Assembly (NCBI GenBank): GCA_045039925.1
Contig: CP108400.1
Location: forward strand, 4,092,001 to 4,156,000
Direction: 5' to 3'
Source of the DNA: Yinghuangia sp045039925
Lineage (GTDB): Bacteria > Actinomycetota > Actinomycetes > Streptomycetales > Streptomycetaceae
DNA length: 64,000 bases
The notes under the pieces are model-generated. The model was not told where the DNA came from, ran no database searches, and saw nothing but the letters and a program-made list of their open reading frames with translations. Both the position numbers and the translations under genes were made by a program. Shown piece after piece: positions 23,866 to 32,219 of the stretch (its first letter is position 1; each line of letters opens with the position of its first letter).

Positions 23866-25050
23866 TCAGCGCATGAGGTGTGCGGCGCCGCGGCGCACCT
23901 TCGGCAGGGCCTCGTACAGCCGCTGTCCCGGGCATTCGGTGGTGAACCCGTCGCGGTGCCCCGAGATCACGTCGAACCGTACGTCGGTCCCGGCCGGGAA
24001 CCGGCTCCCGCTGTCCCCCGACGTCAGCTGCGCCTTGCCGAGCGGGTCGGCGCCGTGCAGCCCGAGCTTCCACGCGATGACGCGCGACAGGGAGTTGAGC
24101 ATTTCCGCGGGAGGCGCGGTGTCGGTGTACGTGCCCATCGCCGCGACCCCCGCGCTGTCGGTGTTGAACCCGAGCGTGTGCGCACCCTTGACCGGCTTGT
24201 CGACGCCGCCCGCGCGGCCCTCGAAGACGGTCCCGCAGCGGTCGACGAGGAAGTTGTAGCCGATGTCCGACCAGCCGTTGGTCTTCACGTGGTAGCGGTA
24301 GATCGAGCGCAGCACGGACGGCGAGTCCGCACAGGTGTACTCGTTGCTGTCCGCCGTGTGGTGCACGAACATCACCTTCACGGTGTCCGTGTAGTTGAAG
24401 TCGCCGTCGCGGAGCTTCTCGTCGGCACCCCACTCGGCGCGGCCGACGATCTCCGGACGCCCGGTGCCGCGGCCGGGTGCGGCGGAGCCGACGGCGGCCC
24501 GGCGCGCGACGCGGGCGTCGGCGGGAGACGTACCGGGGTCGACGAGGTCGAGCCGCAGACCGCCCGGCAGGGGGCCGGAGCGCCCCTCGACGCGGGCCTG
24601 CACGCCGTCCGAACGCCCCACCCACAGCGGCTCGGTGGCGCCGCGCGCCGCGGCCGGACTGGGCGCGTCGCCGTGCTGGCCCATCGCGTCACCGGTGTGC
24701 AGCTCCCGCCAGGGGCTCCACTTCCCCGCCGTCTTCGTACGCACGGCCACCGTCATGTCGGGTCGTGCGGCCGGGTCGTCCCAGGACACGCCGACCAGGG
24801 AGAAGGCGCGCGTCGCGCGGGCGGGGACCAGTGCGGCGGGCCGCCCCGGGCCCGGGATCCGCACCTCGGCTCCCGGAACGCCGGGCAGCGCGAGGGTGTG
24901 CGTCGCCCCGGACACCGGCACCGGCGCGGCGGCGTCCTCGCCGACCGCGTGGGCGGGCACGGACAGGGCCGGCGCCAGGACGGCGGCCGCCAGCAGCGCG
25001 GAAACCTTCAGGGCCGGGCTCACGGACTTGCGCGCGTACTGGGGTGTCAC
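23866..25050 (-). CDS. Secreted N-acetylmuramoyl-L-alanine amidase (PGRP/Amidase_2)
   Basis: A 394-residue exported enzyme. A signal peptide runs to about residue 35 (VSALLAAAVLAPALSVPAHA). A variable beta-rich region of ~160 residues follows, then an amidase domain from about 200 with ISGR-like PEIVGRAEWGADEKLR. Zinc-site residues appear in MFVHHTADS, GAHTLGFN and ISGHRDGFTTECPG. It should cleave the bond between muramic acid and the peptide stem of peptidoglycan. GTG at 25050 has GAGGT seven bases upstream. Full length; C-terminus ends shortly after the domain. Its place next to a wall-polymer locus fits a role in wall remodelling. The promoter must lie in the 160 bp shared with TIGR03089. 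Confidence 0.9.
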   Translation of the reverse strand: MTPQYARKSVSPALKVSALLAAAVLAPALSVPAHAVGEDAAAPVPVSGATHTLALPGVPGAEVRIPGPGRPAALVPARATRAFSLVGVSWDDPAARPDMTVAVRTKTAGKWSPWRELHTGDAMGQHGDAPSPAAARGATEPLWVGRSDGVQARVEGRSGPLPGGLRLDLVDPGTSPADARVARRAAVGSAAPGRGTGRPEIVGRAEWGADEKLRDGDFNYTDTVKVMFVHHTADSNEYTCADSPSVLRSIYRYHVKTNGWSDIGYNFLVDRCGTVFEGRAGGVDKPVKGAHTLGFNTDSAGVAAMGTYTDTAPPAEMLNSLSRVIAWKLGLHGADPLGKAQLTSGDSGSRFPAGTDVRFDVISGHRDGFTTECPGQRLYEALPKVRRGAAHLMR

Positions 25051-25197
25051 GGACGACCTCTTCGGGAACTTGCGGGCTGCTCTTGCCTCGTACGTGGTTC
25101 ACAACTGTCTTCTGGTTCCTCCGGCGCCCCTATGTAGTGCTCTTGGCCCGAAGCCCACCCGGATGGCGCAGCAGCGGCCGGGGTCGCAACGGCCGTT

Positions 25198-25203
25198 TAC
25201 AGT
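25198..25203 (+). promoter_or_regulatory. -10-like TACAGT seven bases before the TIGR03089 start
   Basis: TACAGT, seven bases, ATG at 25211; a leaderless arrangement. Confidence 0.45.
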
Positions 25204-25210
25204 GGCCCCC

Positions 25211-25966
25211 ATGTCCGACACACCCGTCAGCCTTCTCCGCGCCGCCCTCGCCACCGACGCCACGCGCCCGTTCACGACGTTCTACGACGACGCGACCGGC
25301 GAGCGCGTCGAGCTGTCCGTGGCCACGTTCGACAACTGGGTGGCCAAGACCGCGAACCTCCTCCAGGACGACCTCGCGGCCGAGCCGGGGCAACGCGTCG
25401 CGCTGCTGCTGCCGACGCACTGGCAGACGCAGGTGTGGCTGGCGGCGTGCTGGTCGGTCGGCCTCGTCGTGGTGCCCGGCGGGGCACCCGCGGACGCGGA
25501 CCTGGTCGTCTCGGGGCCGGACACCCTCGACGAGGCCCGCGAGTGCGCCGGGGAGCGGGTCGCGCTCGCGCTGCGTCCGATGGGTGCGCGGTTCGCGGAG
25601 GCGCCCGAGGGCTTCCTCGACTATGCGGCGGAAGTGGCCGGGCACGGCGACCGGTTCGTCCCGTACGTCCCGCCGGCCGCGGACGCTCCCGCCCTCGACC
25701 TGGCGGGCCGCGTGCACTCCGCCGCCGAGCTCGCCGAGATCGGTGCGGAGGCCGCGAAGGGCTGGGGCCTGGCGTCGGGCGACCGCATCCTGTCGGCTCT
25801 TCCGTTCACTCGTGAGAGTGGACTGCGTGCGGGCCTGCTTGCACCGCTCGCGGCGTCCGTACCTGTGGTTTTGTGCCGGAACATCGAACGATTGGACGAA
25901 TCCGCCCTGGAACGACGGATTTCGACCGAGCGAGTCACCCGTACGATCACTGACTCCGAAGGCTGA
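25211..25966 (+). CDS. TIGR03089 family protein
   Basis: A 251-residue actinobacterial protein of unknown function that resembles the N-terminal part of AMP-binding (acyl-CoA synthetase-like) enzymes: PFTTFYDDATGERVELSVATF, then RVALLLPTHWQTQVWLAACWSVGLVVV and ILSALPFTRESGLRAGLLAPLA. It lacks the C-terminal catalytic lobe and the adenylate P-loop, so adenylation is unlikely. The family is commonly found beside LCP genes in Streptomyces, as here (85 bp before the first LCP gene, same strand). A link to cell-wall polymer attachment is suggested only by this position. The last 50 residues have fewer GC-rich codons than the rest of the gene. Confidence 0.85.
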   Translation: MSDTPVSLLRAALATDATRPFTTFYDDATGERVELSVATFDNWVAKTANLLQDDLAAEPGQRVALLLPTHWQTQVWLAACWSVGLVVVPGGAPADADLVVSGPDTLDEARECAGERVALALRPMGARFAEAPEGFLDYAAEVAGHGDRFVPYVPPAADAPALDLAGRVHSAAELAEIGAEAAKGWGLASGDRILSALPFTRESGLRAGLLAPLAASVPVVLCRNIERLDESALERRISTERVTRTITDSEG

Positions 25967-26050
25967 ACCCCGGCCGGCCACGCGCCGCGGTCACACCGAC
26001 GCGATCGCCTGCCCCCGGGGCAACCGCGTGCGGGGAGGTGACGACGGGGC

Positions 26051-27652
26051 ATGGCCGACAAGCGCATTCCGTCCGGCAACGCAACCGAGGACGGCGGCAC
26101 GAAGGACGGTTCCGGCGCGGGAGGGCGCGCGGCCCAGCGCCGCGCCCGCCGCAAGCGCAACCGCCGACGCAAGATCGTCATCCCGCTGGTGGTCGTCGGC
26201 TCGCTCCTGCTGCTGACCGGCGTCGCGGGGGCGTACGTCGCCTACCGCACCCTCAACGGCAACATCAAGACCGACTCGGTCGAGGGCAAGCTGAGCGCCG
26301 AACGCCCCGAGGTGGGCGGCAACGGCAAGGGCAAGCCGATGAACCTGGTGATCATCGGCTCCGACTCGCGCGCGGGGGCCAACAAGTCGCTCGGCGGCGG
26401 CAAGGACGAGGGCGAGCGCTCGGACACCACGCTGCTGCTGCACCTGTCCTCGGACCGCAAGCGCGCGGTCGTCATGAGCATCCCGCGCGACATCCTCGTG
26501 ACGGTGCCCGCGTGCGTCCTGCGCGACGGTGCCAAGTCAGAGGAGCGCGACCGCCAGATGTTCAACTCGGCCTACGAGTTGGGCGGGGCGGCGTGCACGC
26601 GCAACACCCTCGAACGCATGACCGGTATGCGTATCGACCACCACATCATCGTCGACTTCTCCGGCTTCAAGGGCATGGTGGACGCGGTCGGCGGCGTCGA
26701 GATCTGCCTCCCGCAGGAGGTGCAGGACAAGACGGGCAGGATCTCGCTGGCCGCCGGGAAGCGCACGGTCGGCGGCAAGGAGGCGCTGGACTTCGTACGC
26801 CTGCGGCACGACGAGGCGATCGGCGGCAACGGCAGCGACCTCGGCCGCATCAAGCGCCAGCAGGCGTTCATCGCGTCGCTCGCGAAGCAGATCACCAGCA
26901 GCAAGGTGTTGCTCAACCCGGCCCGGGTGTTCAACCTGGCCGACGCGCTGACCAAGTCGATCCGGGCGGACGAGGGACTCGACTCGGTCAAGGCGCTGGT
27001 CGACCTCGCCCGGAGCGTGCAGGGCATCAAGACGTCGGACATGACGTTCGTGACGGTCCCGGTCTACGACTCCCCGACCGACAAGAACCGCCTGGAACTG
27101 GTCCAGCCGGACGCGCGCCGCCTCTTCCAGGCGATCAACGCCGACGAACCGCTCAACGGCCGCAAGCCCGGCGGCGGTTCGGCCGCGTCCCCGGTCCCCG
27201 CCCCGGCACCGGGCAAGGCCGGGGCGGCTCCCCCGGCCGCGGCGGCCGCCGCGCCGCCGCCCGCGGCGGTCCCGGCCTCGCAAGTGCACGTGAAGGTCTT
27301 GAACGGAAGCGGCCGCCCGGGCGCCGCTCGCGAGGTCAGCGACGCACTGGCCAAGCGCGGCTTCGTCGTCGACTCCACCGGCAATGCGACGACGTCGGCG
27401 GCCGGGACCACGATCGAACACGCTCCCGAACTCGCCGACCACGCCCACGCGCTCGCGGCCGCGGTCCCGGGGGCGGTACTCGAACCGCGCAAGTCCGCGG
27501 CGGACGCGGTCGTGCTGACAATCGGCTCGTCGTTCAAGGCGGTGGCACCGCCGGGCGGAGCACCGGCCGCCGCCCCGCCGGCGTCCTCCGCGCCGCCGCC
27601 CCTGAAGGTCGCGACACGGGACGGGGACCAGGACATCTGCAAGGCGACCTGA
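26051..27652 (+). CDS. LCP-family cell-wall polymer ligase 1 (LytR-CpsA-Psr) with LytR_C domain
   Basis: A 533-residue LCP protein. A basic cytoplasmic N-terminus (RRARRKRNRRRK) leads to one span at about 41-64. The LCP domain (about 95-340) shows IIGSDSRAG, RSDTTLLLHL, VVMSIPRDILV, IDHHIIVDFSGFKGMVDAVGGV and an Arg-rich FVRLRHDE segment that binds the lipid diphosphate. An Ala/Pro linker and a LytR_C domain (about 413-495) follow. LCP enzymes move glycopolymers from an undecaprenyl carrier to peptidoglycan outside the membrane. The tail ends DGDQDICKAT with a single Cys four residues from the end. A GGGGAGGTGACGACG-type ribosome site precedes ATG 26051. Confidence 0.93.
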   Translation: MADKRIPSGNATEDGGTKDGSGAGGRAAQRRARRKRNRRRKIVIPLVVVGSLLLLTGVAGAYVAYRTLNGNIKTDSVEGKLSAERPEVGGNGKGKPMNLVIIGSDSRAGANKSLGGGKDEGERSDTTLLLHLSSDRKRAVVMSIPRDILVTVPACVLRDGAKSEERDRQMFNSAYELGGAACTRNTLERMTGMRIDHHIIVDFSGFKGMVDAVGGVEICLPQEVQDKTGRISLAAGKRTVGGKEALDFVRLRHDEAIGGNGSDLGRIKRQQAFIASLAKQITSSKVLLNPARVFNLADALTKSIRADEGLDSVKALVDLARSVQGIKTSDMTFVTVPVYDSPTDKNRLELVQPDARRLFQAINADEPLNGRKPGGGSAASPVPAPAPGKAGAAPPAAAAAAPPPAAVPASQVHVKVLNGSGRPGAAREVSDALAKRGFVVDSTGNATTSAAGTTIEHAPELADHAHALAAAVPGAVLEPRKSAADAVVLTIGSSFKAVAPPGGAPAAAPPASSAPPPLKVATRDGDQDICKAT

Positions 27653-27761
27653 CCGCGGGCCCGCGGCGTCGCAACCCCCCGCGTCACCACGGCCGAACGA
27701 CGCAACGTATCGTGCCCGCATCCCGGCGCACAGCCTCATCGCACCGCGTCACAGCATCGTG

Positions 27762-27779
27762 ATGTGACTTGGCTCACAT
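27762..27779. promoter_or_regulatory. CRP-like palindrome TGTGA-N6-TCACA upstream of LCP 2
   Basis: ATGTGA (27762-27767), CTTGGC, TCACAT (27774-27779): a perfect 18-bp inverted repeat that contains the exact CRP-family consensus. It lies about 130 bp upstream of the LCP 2 start in the 256-bp gap after LCP 1. Streptomyces Crp or another CRP/FNR regulator is the likely binder. Confidence 0.55.
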
Positions 27780-27908
27780 GAGCCGTGCGAGATGCAACTC
27801 ACCTGTCAGCCGGTACGTCTATCTGGACACCGGCCACCGGGAGTTCGCCGCTGCGCACGACCGGACGCGGGGGCCGATCCATATCGCGTGGCAGAGAGCG
27901 GAAACCTC

Positions 27909-29954
27909 GTGGGCAAAGGCGAACAGGACCAGAGCGCGTCGGGTCCGGTCCCCGATCCGGGGCCGGACGGGCCGACCGCTTCGCCGGTCCCGCCCGCGGC
28001 CGAGGACGCCGCCGCGGGTGACGCCGTGACGGATGACGCCGCCGCCGAGAGCGCCGACGCCGGTGCCGGTGCCGCCGACAGTGCCGAGGTTGCGGGCGAA
28101 GCCCCAGCCGACGCCGTCGAGCCCTCCGGAACCCCTGAAACTCCCGGAGCTCCTACGGAGCAGCCTGCGGAGGAGACGGCGGCGGACACGACGCCCGACC
28201 CGGCAGAGGCGACCTCCATCGACGCCGAACAGGCAAGCCCGGCAGCGGAAGCAGGAGAAGCAGAGAAAGCTGAAGCAGGGAAAGTAGAAGCAGAGGAAGC
28301 GACCCCGGCGGCGCCCGCAGCACCGGCCGGCCACCTCCCGCCCCCGCTCGCCGCAACGCCGCCCGTCACCCCGTTGCCCGCCCCCGAGCCCGCGCTGCTC
28401 GGCGAACTGCTGCCGCCCGCACCGCCCGTCACCCCCGCCCCCAAGCGCCGTCGGCGGCGGGTGCGGCGCGTGCTGGTCAGCATGGTGCTCACGATGGCGG
28501 TCCTGGCGGCCGGCGCCGTGACGTCCGCGTACGTCATGGTCCGGAAGTTCGACAGCCAGATCACGACCGAGGAAGTCGCCGAGAAAATCGGCCCCTACCG
28601 GCCGCCGGTGATGGAAGAGGCGTACGGCGCCGTCAACATCCTCCTGATGGGCTCCGACGACCGCAGCGGCGAGAACGTCAAGTACGGCAACATCTACGAC
28701 ACCACCAGGCGCTCCGACACGACGATCCTTCTCCACCTCTCCGCCGACCGGAAGAGCTCGGTCGCGGTCAGCATCCCGCGCGACCTGATGGTGGAGATCC
28801 CGTCCTGCGTCCGCGACGACGGCTCGGTGTCGGCGGCCTACAAGGACCAGTTCAACCACGCGTTCGAGATCGGCGGCTCGGCCTGCACGATCAAGACCGT
28901 CGAGCAGATGACGCGGGTGCAGATAGACCACCACATCGTCATCGACTTCACCGGCTTCAAGCGCATGGTCGACGCGGTCGACGGCGTCGAGGTCTGTCTC
29001 TCCGAGCCGCTCCGCGACTCCGACGCCAAGCTCGACCTCGCCGCCGGGCTCCAGAAGCTCAACGGCGAGCAGTCGCTGGCGTTCGTCCGCGCGCGCAAGG
29101 AACTCGGCGACGGCAGCGACACCCAGCGCATGGTGCGGCAGCAGCGCTTCCTCGCCTCGCTGATGAACAAGGTGAAGTCGGACGGCGTCCTGTTCAACCC
29201 GAAGAAGCTGTACGACCTGCTGGACGCCGGCACCAGCTCCATCGCCGCCGACCCCGGCCTCGACTCGCTGGACGAGCTGACCAAGCTCTCCAAGAGCGTG
29301 TCGAACATCCCGTCGGACCAGTCGGCGTTCCTGACCGTGCCCCGGCAGCAGTACCGCTACAACACGAACCGCGACGAGCTCGTCCAGCCGGACGCCGACG
29401 CGCTGTTCACCGCGATCCGGTACGACCGGGTCGCGGTCGGCAAGGCCGACCCGGGCAGGCTGGACGAGCCCGGCGGCAGCGTCCGCATCGACGCACCCGC
29501 GCCGGCCGACGGCCCCGCGGCCCAGGCCCCCGCCGCGCAGCCGGCGAAGCCGTCGTCCGGAACGACGCAACCGCCGGGGCGCCGCACGACGTCTCAGCCT
29601 TCGGGTACTTCGCCGCCGCAGTCTTCGCAGACCTTGGCCTTCCCGGACGCATCGGGCCTGCCGCCGGGGACATCGGTGCAGACGCAAGCACCGGTGGACG
29701 GCGACACCCCGCCAGGCACGAACCCGGCCGGAACCTTCCCGACCGGCACCATCCCGACCGGCGCTGTCCCGACCGGCGCTGTCCCGACCGGCACCGGCAC
29801 CGCCGACGGCACGGGGCCGACCACCGGCACCGACTCCGGGACCGGCCCCGGGACGACGACGGCACCGCCGTCACCGTCCGCGACGAAGCCGGTTCCGGCC
29901 GGACCGATAGTCACCGTGACCGGGCGGACCGTGGACCAGGACTCCTGCTCATGA
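27909..29954 (+). CDS. LCP-family ligase 2 with acidic N-terminus and PTG-repeat tail
   Basis: A 681-residue LCP protein with two unusual ends. Residues 1-~185 are a cytoplasmic Ala/Glu/Pro/Asp-rich disordered region. The span is at about 189-211 (VLVSMVLTMAVLAAGAVTSAYVM). The LCP domain follows: LLMGSDDRSG, RRSDTTILLHL, VSIPRDLMVEI, IDHHIVIDFTGFKRMVDAVDGV and LAFVRARKELGDGSD. No LytR_C domain is present. The final ~180 residues are Pro/Gly/Thr-rich with xxPTG repeats, long enough to reach through wall layers, and end VDQDSCS with one Cys. GTG 27909 is used (VGKGEQDQS); another in-frame GTG lies at 27888. A CRP-like palindrome is upstream. Confidence 0.88.
   Translation: MGKGEQDQSASGPVPDPGPDGPTASPVPPAAEDAAAGDAVTDDAAAESADAGAGAADSAEVAGEAPADAVEPSGTPETPGAPTEQPAEETAADTTPDPAEATSIDAEQASPAAEAGEAEKAEAGKVEAEEATPAAPAAPAGHLPPPLAATPPVTPLPAPEPALLGELLPPAPPVTPAPKRRRRRVRRVLVSMVLTMAVLAAGAVTSAYVMVRKFDSQITTEEVAEKIGPYRPPVMEEAYGAVNILLMGSDDRSGENVKYGNIYDTTRRSDTTILLHLSADRKSSVAVSIPRDLMVEIPSCVRDDGSVSAAYKDQFNHAFEIGGSACTIKTVEQMTRVQIDHHIVIDFTGFKRMVDAVDGVEVCLSEPLRDSDAKLDLAAGLQKLNGEQSLAFVRARKELGDGSDTQRMVRQQRFLASLMNKVKSDGVLFNPKKLYDLLDAGTSSIAADPGLDSLDELTKLSKSVSNIPSDQSAFLTVPRQQYRYNTNRDELVQPDADALFTAIRYDRVAVGKADPGRLDEPGGSVRIDAPAPADGPAAQAPAAQPAKPSSGTTQPPGRRTTSQPSGTSPPQSSQTLAFPDASGLPPGTSVQTQAPVDGDTPPGTNPAGTFPTGTIPTGAVPTGAVPTGTGTADGTGPTTGTDSGTGPGTTTAPPSPSATKPVPAGPIVTVTGRTVDQDSCS
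29738..29797 (+). repeat. 15-bp in-frame minisatellite encoding PTG repeats in LCP 2
   Basis: Four 15-bp units beginning CCCGACCGGC at 29738, 29753, 29768 and 29783. They encode the repeated Pro-Thr-Gly pentapeptides of the extracytoplasmic tail. Confidence 0.9.
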
Positions 29955-30258
29955 GGCCTGCCGACGTACACAAATCGAAAGGAAAGTTGGCATCGGCCGA
30001 TCAGCAACGAGCAGGATTGGGCGATCTCGCAACATTTCGCCCCAATCTTGATATGGCAGGTTTGAGGACAGGCGCACAGCGGCGCGAACTTGCCCGCTAG
30101 GGTGGCTGTTTCGTACGCAGGCCGACAAGCAGCCGAGAACACGGTGCGACCATCAGACCGCGACCGGGGAGCTGCTCGGATCCAGCCGTGACGAACACCG
30201 TCGTCGCACACAGTCGTCGAGCACAGTCCGCTCGGGCAATCGGGAGGGGAAGCGGGTC
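29955..30258. other. 304-bp intergenic region between LCP 2 and LCP 3
   Basis: No gene seen. It is AT-richer than its surroundings. It contains a 10-bp palindrome ATCGGCCGAT (29992-30001), the inverted repeat at 30015-30047, and a TAGGGT hexamer at 30098-30103 that could be a -10 box for LCP 3 without a recognisable -35. The LCP 3 ribosome site GGGAGGGG is at its end. Confidence 0.6.
30015..30047. terminator. Inverted repeat after LCP 2, terminator or operator
   Basis: GATTGGGCGA (30015-30024) pairs with TCGCCCCAATC (30037-30047) with one bulged base and a 12-base loop, followed by TTGATAT. Position after LCP 2 suits a weak terminator; a protein-binding site is the alternative. Confidence 0.4.
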
Positions 30259-32151
30259 GTGAGCACAGGCAACGGGCCCAGGCCGGGCGGGCACGGGGAC
30301 AACCTCGACGCCTTGAACGACGCCGACGTGGCCGACCTGTGGGTGATGGACCCGGACACCGGCCATTACCGGCTCCGCACTCCCGACGAGCCGATGCCGG
30401 GCAACCGGGCGGCGGGCCACCCCGCACCGGGCGCCGGCGTACCCGGGCAGTCGGGTCGGCCCGGGCAGCCGGGCCAGGGCGCCGCCGACGGCGACCCGTT
30501 CGACGGCCTGTACCGCGACTCCGCCAACGCCGCGAACGCACCCGGCTCGCGCACGGTCGTGCCGCCGCGCACCGCGCCCGACGCCGAACCCGAGCCGCGG
30601 ACCCAGCCCGCCTCGCCGCCGCGCCGTCCCAAGAGCAAGGCCAAGAAGCGCCTCAAGTGGACCGCGATAGGCCTGGCCGCCCTGCTCGTCGGGCTGGCGG
30701 CCGGGGCGTTCGGGTACTACCAGTACCTCAACAGCCGCATCAAGAAGACCGACCGCAGCGCTTCGGTCGAGGACATCCCGAAGTCGGTCCCGGACGAGTT
30801 CGGCCGCCGACCGCTGAACGTCCTGCTGATCGGCTCGGACACGCGGCTCGGCAAGGGCAACCAGATCGGCGGTGAAGCCGGCCACGCGGGCCTCGCCGAC
30901 ACCACGATCCTCATGCACCTGTCCGCGGACCGCTCCAACGCCACGATGGTGAGCATCCCCCGCGACACCATGGTCGACCGCCCCGCCTGCAAATACGACG
31001 ACGGCAACAAGGTCCAGCCGGCGTCGAACGGCAAGGTGCAGTTCAACGGCACTCTCGCGGGCGAGCCCGGTGCGCCGTGCACGGTGGCCACCGTCGAGCG
31101 CATGCTCCGCGTCCAGGTCGACCACTACCTGATGATCGACTTCAACGGCGTCAAGGAGATGACCAAGGCCGTCGGCGGCGTGCCGATCAACCTCTGCGAG
31201 CCGATCAACGACCCGGTCCGGCCGAACCAGGGCGGCGGCACCGGCCTGGTCCTGCCCGCCGGCGAGCAGCGCCTGGCGGGCCACGACGCCCTCCAGTTCC
31301 TGCGCGCGCGCCACGCGTTCGGCGACGGCAGCGACCTGGCCCGCATCGAGGCGCAGAAGAGCTTCCTGATGGCGCTCGCGCGCGAGATCAAGAGCAACGC
31401 CAAGTGGAGCAACCCCAAGGCGGTCTTCGACATAGCCAACGCCGCGACCGGCAACCTCCAGGTCGACAGGGGCCTGGGCACCATCGACAAGCTCGCGGGA
31501 CTCGGGAACGAGATCAAGAAGGTCCCCGAGAAGCGCATGGCCTTCACGACACTGCCCGTCGAGCCGTACCCGGGCAAGCCCGACGCATGGGTGCAGCCGC
31601 GCCAGCCCGACGCCGACCGGCTGTGGCGGGCGCTGGCGACGGACACCTCCGTCACCGCCGGCGCACCCGCCTCCTCCGCGCCCGTGGCCTCCGTCGCGGC
31701 GCCGCCGCCCGTGCCCGTGGTGACCGTGGACCCCGCGACCATCCGGGTCACGGTCCACAACACGACCAAGGCCTCGAAGGGCAAGGCCGTCGCCGACCAG
31801 TTGTCGGCGCTGAAGTACAAGGCGACCTCGGTCCCGACCGACGACAGCCGCCCGCGCGACAACAGCGTGGTGAAGTACCCGGCCGGCAAGATCGACGCCG
31901 CGAAGCAACTCGCCCGCGCCGTAGGCCTTTCCGAGATCGCCGTCGAGGAGAACACCACCTCCGGGAGCACCTTCGAGCTGATCATCGGCTCGGACTTCCC
32001 CGACCTCACCTCACCCACCGCGAAAATCCCGGCCGCTTCCTCGGGCAAGCCGGCGTCGCCGCCCGCCCCGGTGGTCGTGCCGCCGCCCGCGGAGATCAAG
32101 CTGAACACCGCCGACAACACGGCCTGTATCTCCACAGGCAAGAAGAGGTAG
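30259..32151 (+). CDS. LCP-family ligase 3 with DADVADLW cytoplasmic motif and LytR_C domain
   Basis: A 630-residue LCP protein. Near its start is NDADVADLWVMDPDTGHYRL (about 22-41), shared with LCP 4. A Pro/Gly linker and the basic PKSKAKKRLK precede a span at about 136-157. The LCP domain shows LIGSDTRLG, LADTTILMHL, VSIPRDTMVDRP, DHYLMIDFNGVKEMTKAVGGVPINLC and FLRARHAFGDGSD. A LytR_C domain lies at about 493-580. The tail ends NTADNTACISTGKKR, again with one Cys. GTG 30259 follows GGGAGGGGAAG. It is a tandem paralogue of LCP 4, 68 bp downstream, and the two were probably produced by duplication. Outer-membrane-face ligase of wall glycopolymer. Confidence 0.92.
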   Translation: MSTGNGPRPGGHGDNLDALNDADVADLWVMDPDTGHYRLRTPDEPMPGNRAAGHPAPGAGVPGQSGRPGQPGQGAADGDPFDGLYRDSANAANAPGSRTVVPPRTAPDAEPEPRTQPASPPRRPKSKAKKRLKWTAIGLAALLVGLAAGAFGYYQYLNSRIKKTDRSASVEDIPKSVPDEFGRRPLNVLLIGSDTRLGKGNQIGGEAGHAGLADTTILMHLSADRSNATMVSIPRDTMVDRPACKYDDGNKVQPASNGKVQFNGTLAGEPGAPCTVATVERMLRVQVDHYLMIDFNGVKEMTKAVGGVPINLCEPINDPVRPNQGGGTGLVLPAGEQRLAGHDALQFLRARHAFGDGSDLARIEAQKSFLMALAREIKSNAKWSNPKAVFDIANAATGNLQVDRGLGTIDKLAGLGNEIKKVPEKRMAFTTLPVEPYPGKPDAWVQPRQPDADRLWRALATDTSVTAGAPASSAPVASVAAPPPVPVVTVDPATIRVTVHNTTKASKGKAVADQLSALKYKATSVPTDDSRPRDNSVVKYPAGKIDAAKQLARAVGLSEIAVEENTTSGSTFELIIGSDFPDLTSPTAKIPAASSGKPASPPAPVVVPPPAEIKLNTADNTACISTGKKR

Positions 32152-32219
32152 CGGCAGACACCCGCAACACAGCACCAGGCGGTCGTTACAGGCACGGCGC
32201 CGGGGAGGGGACGCACGGC

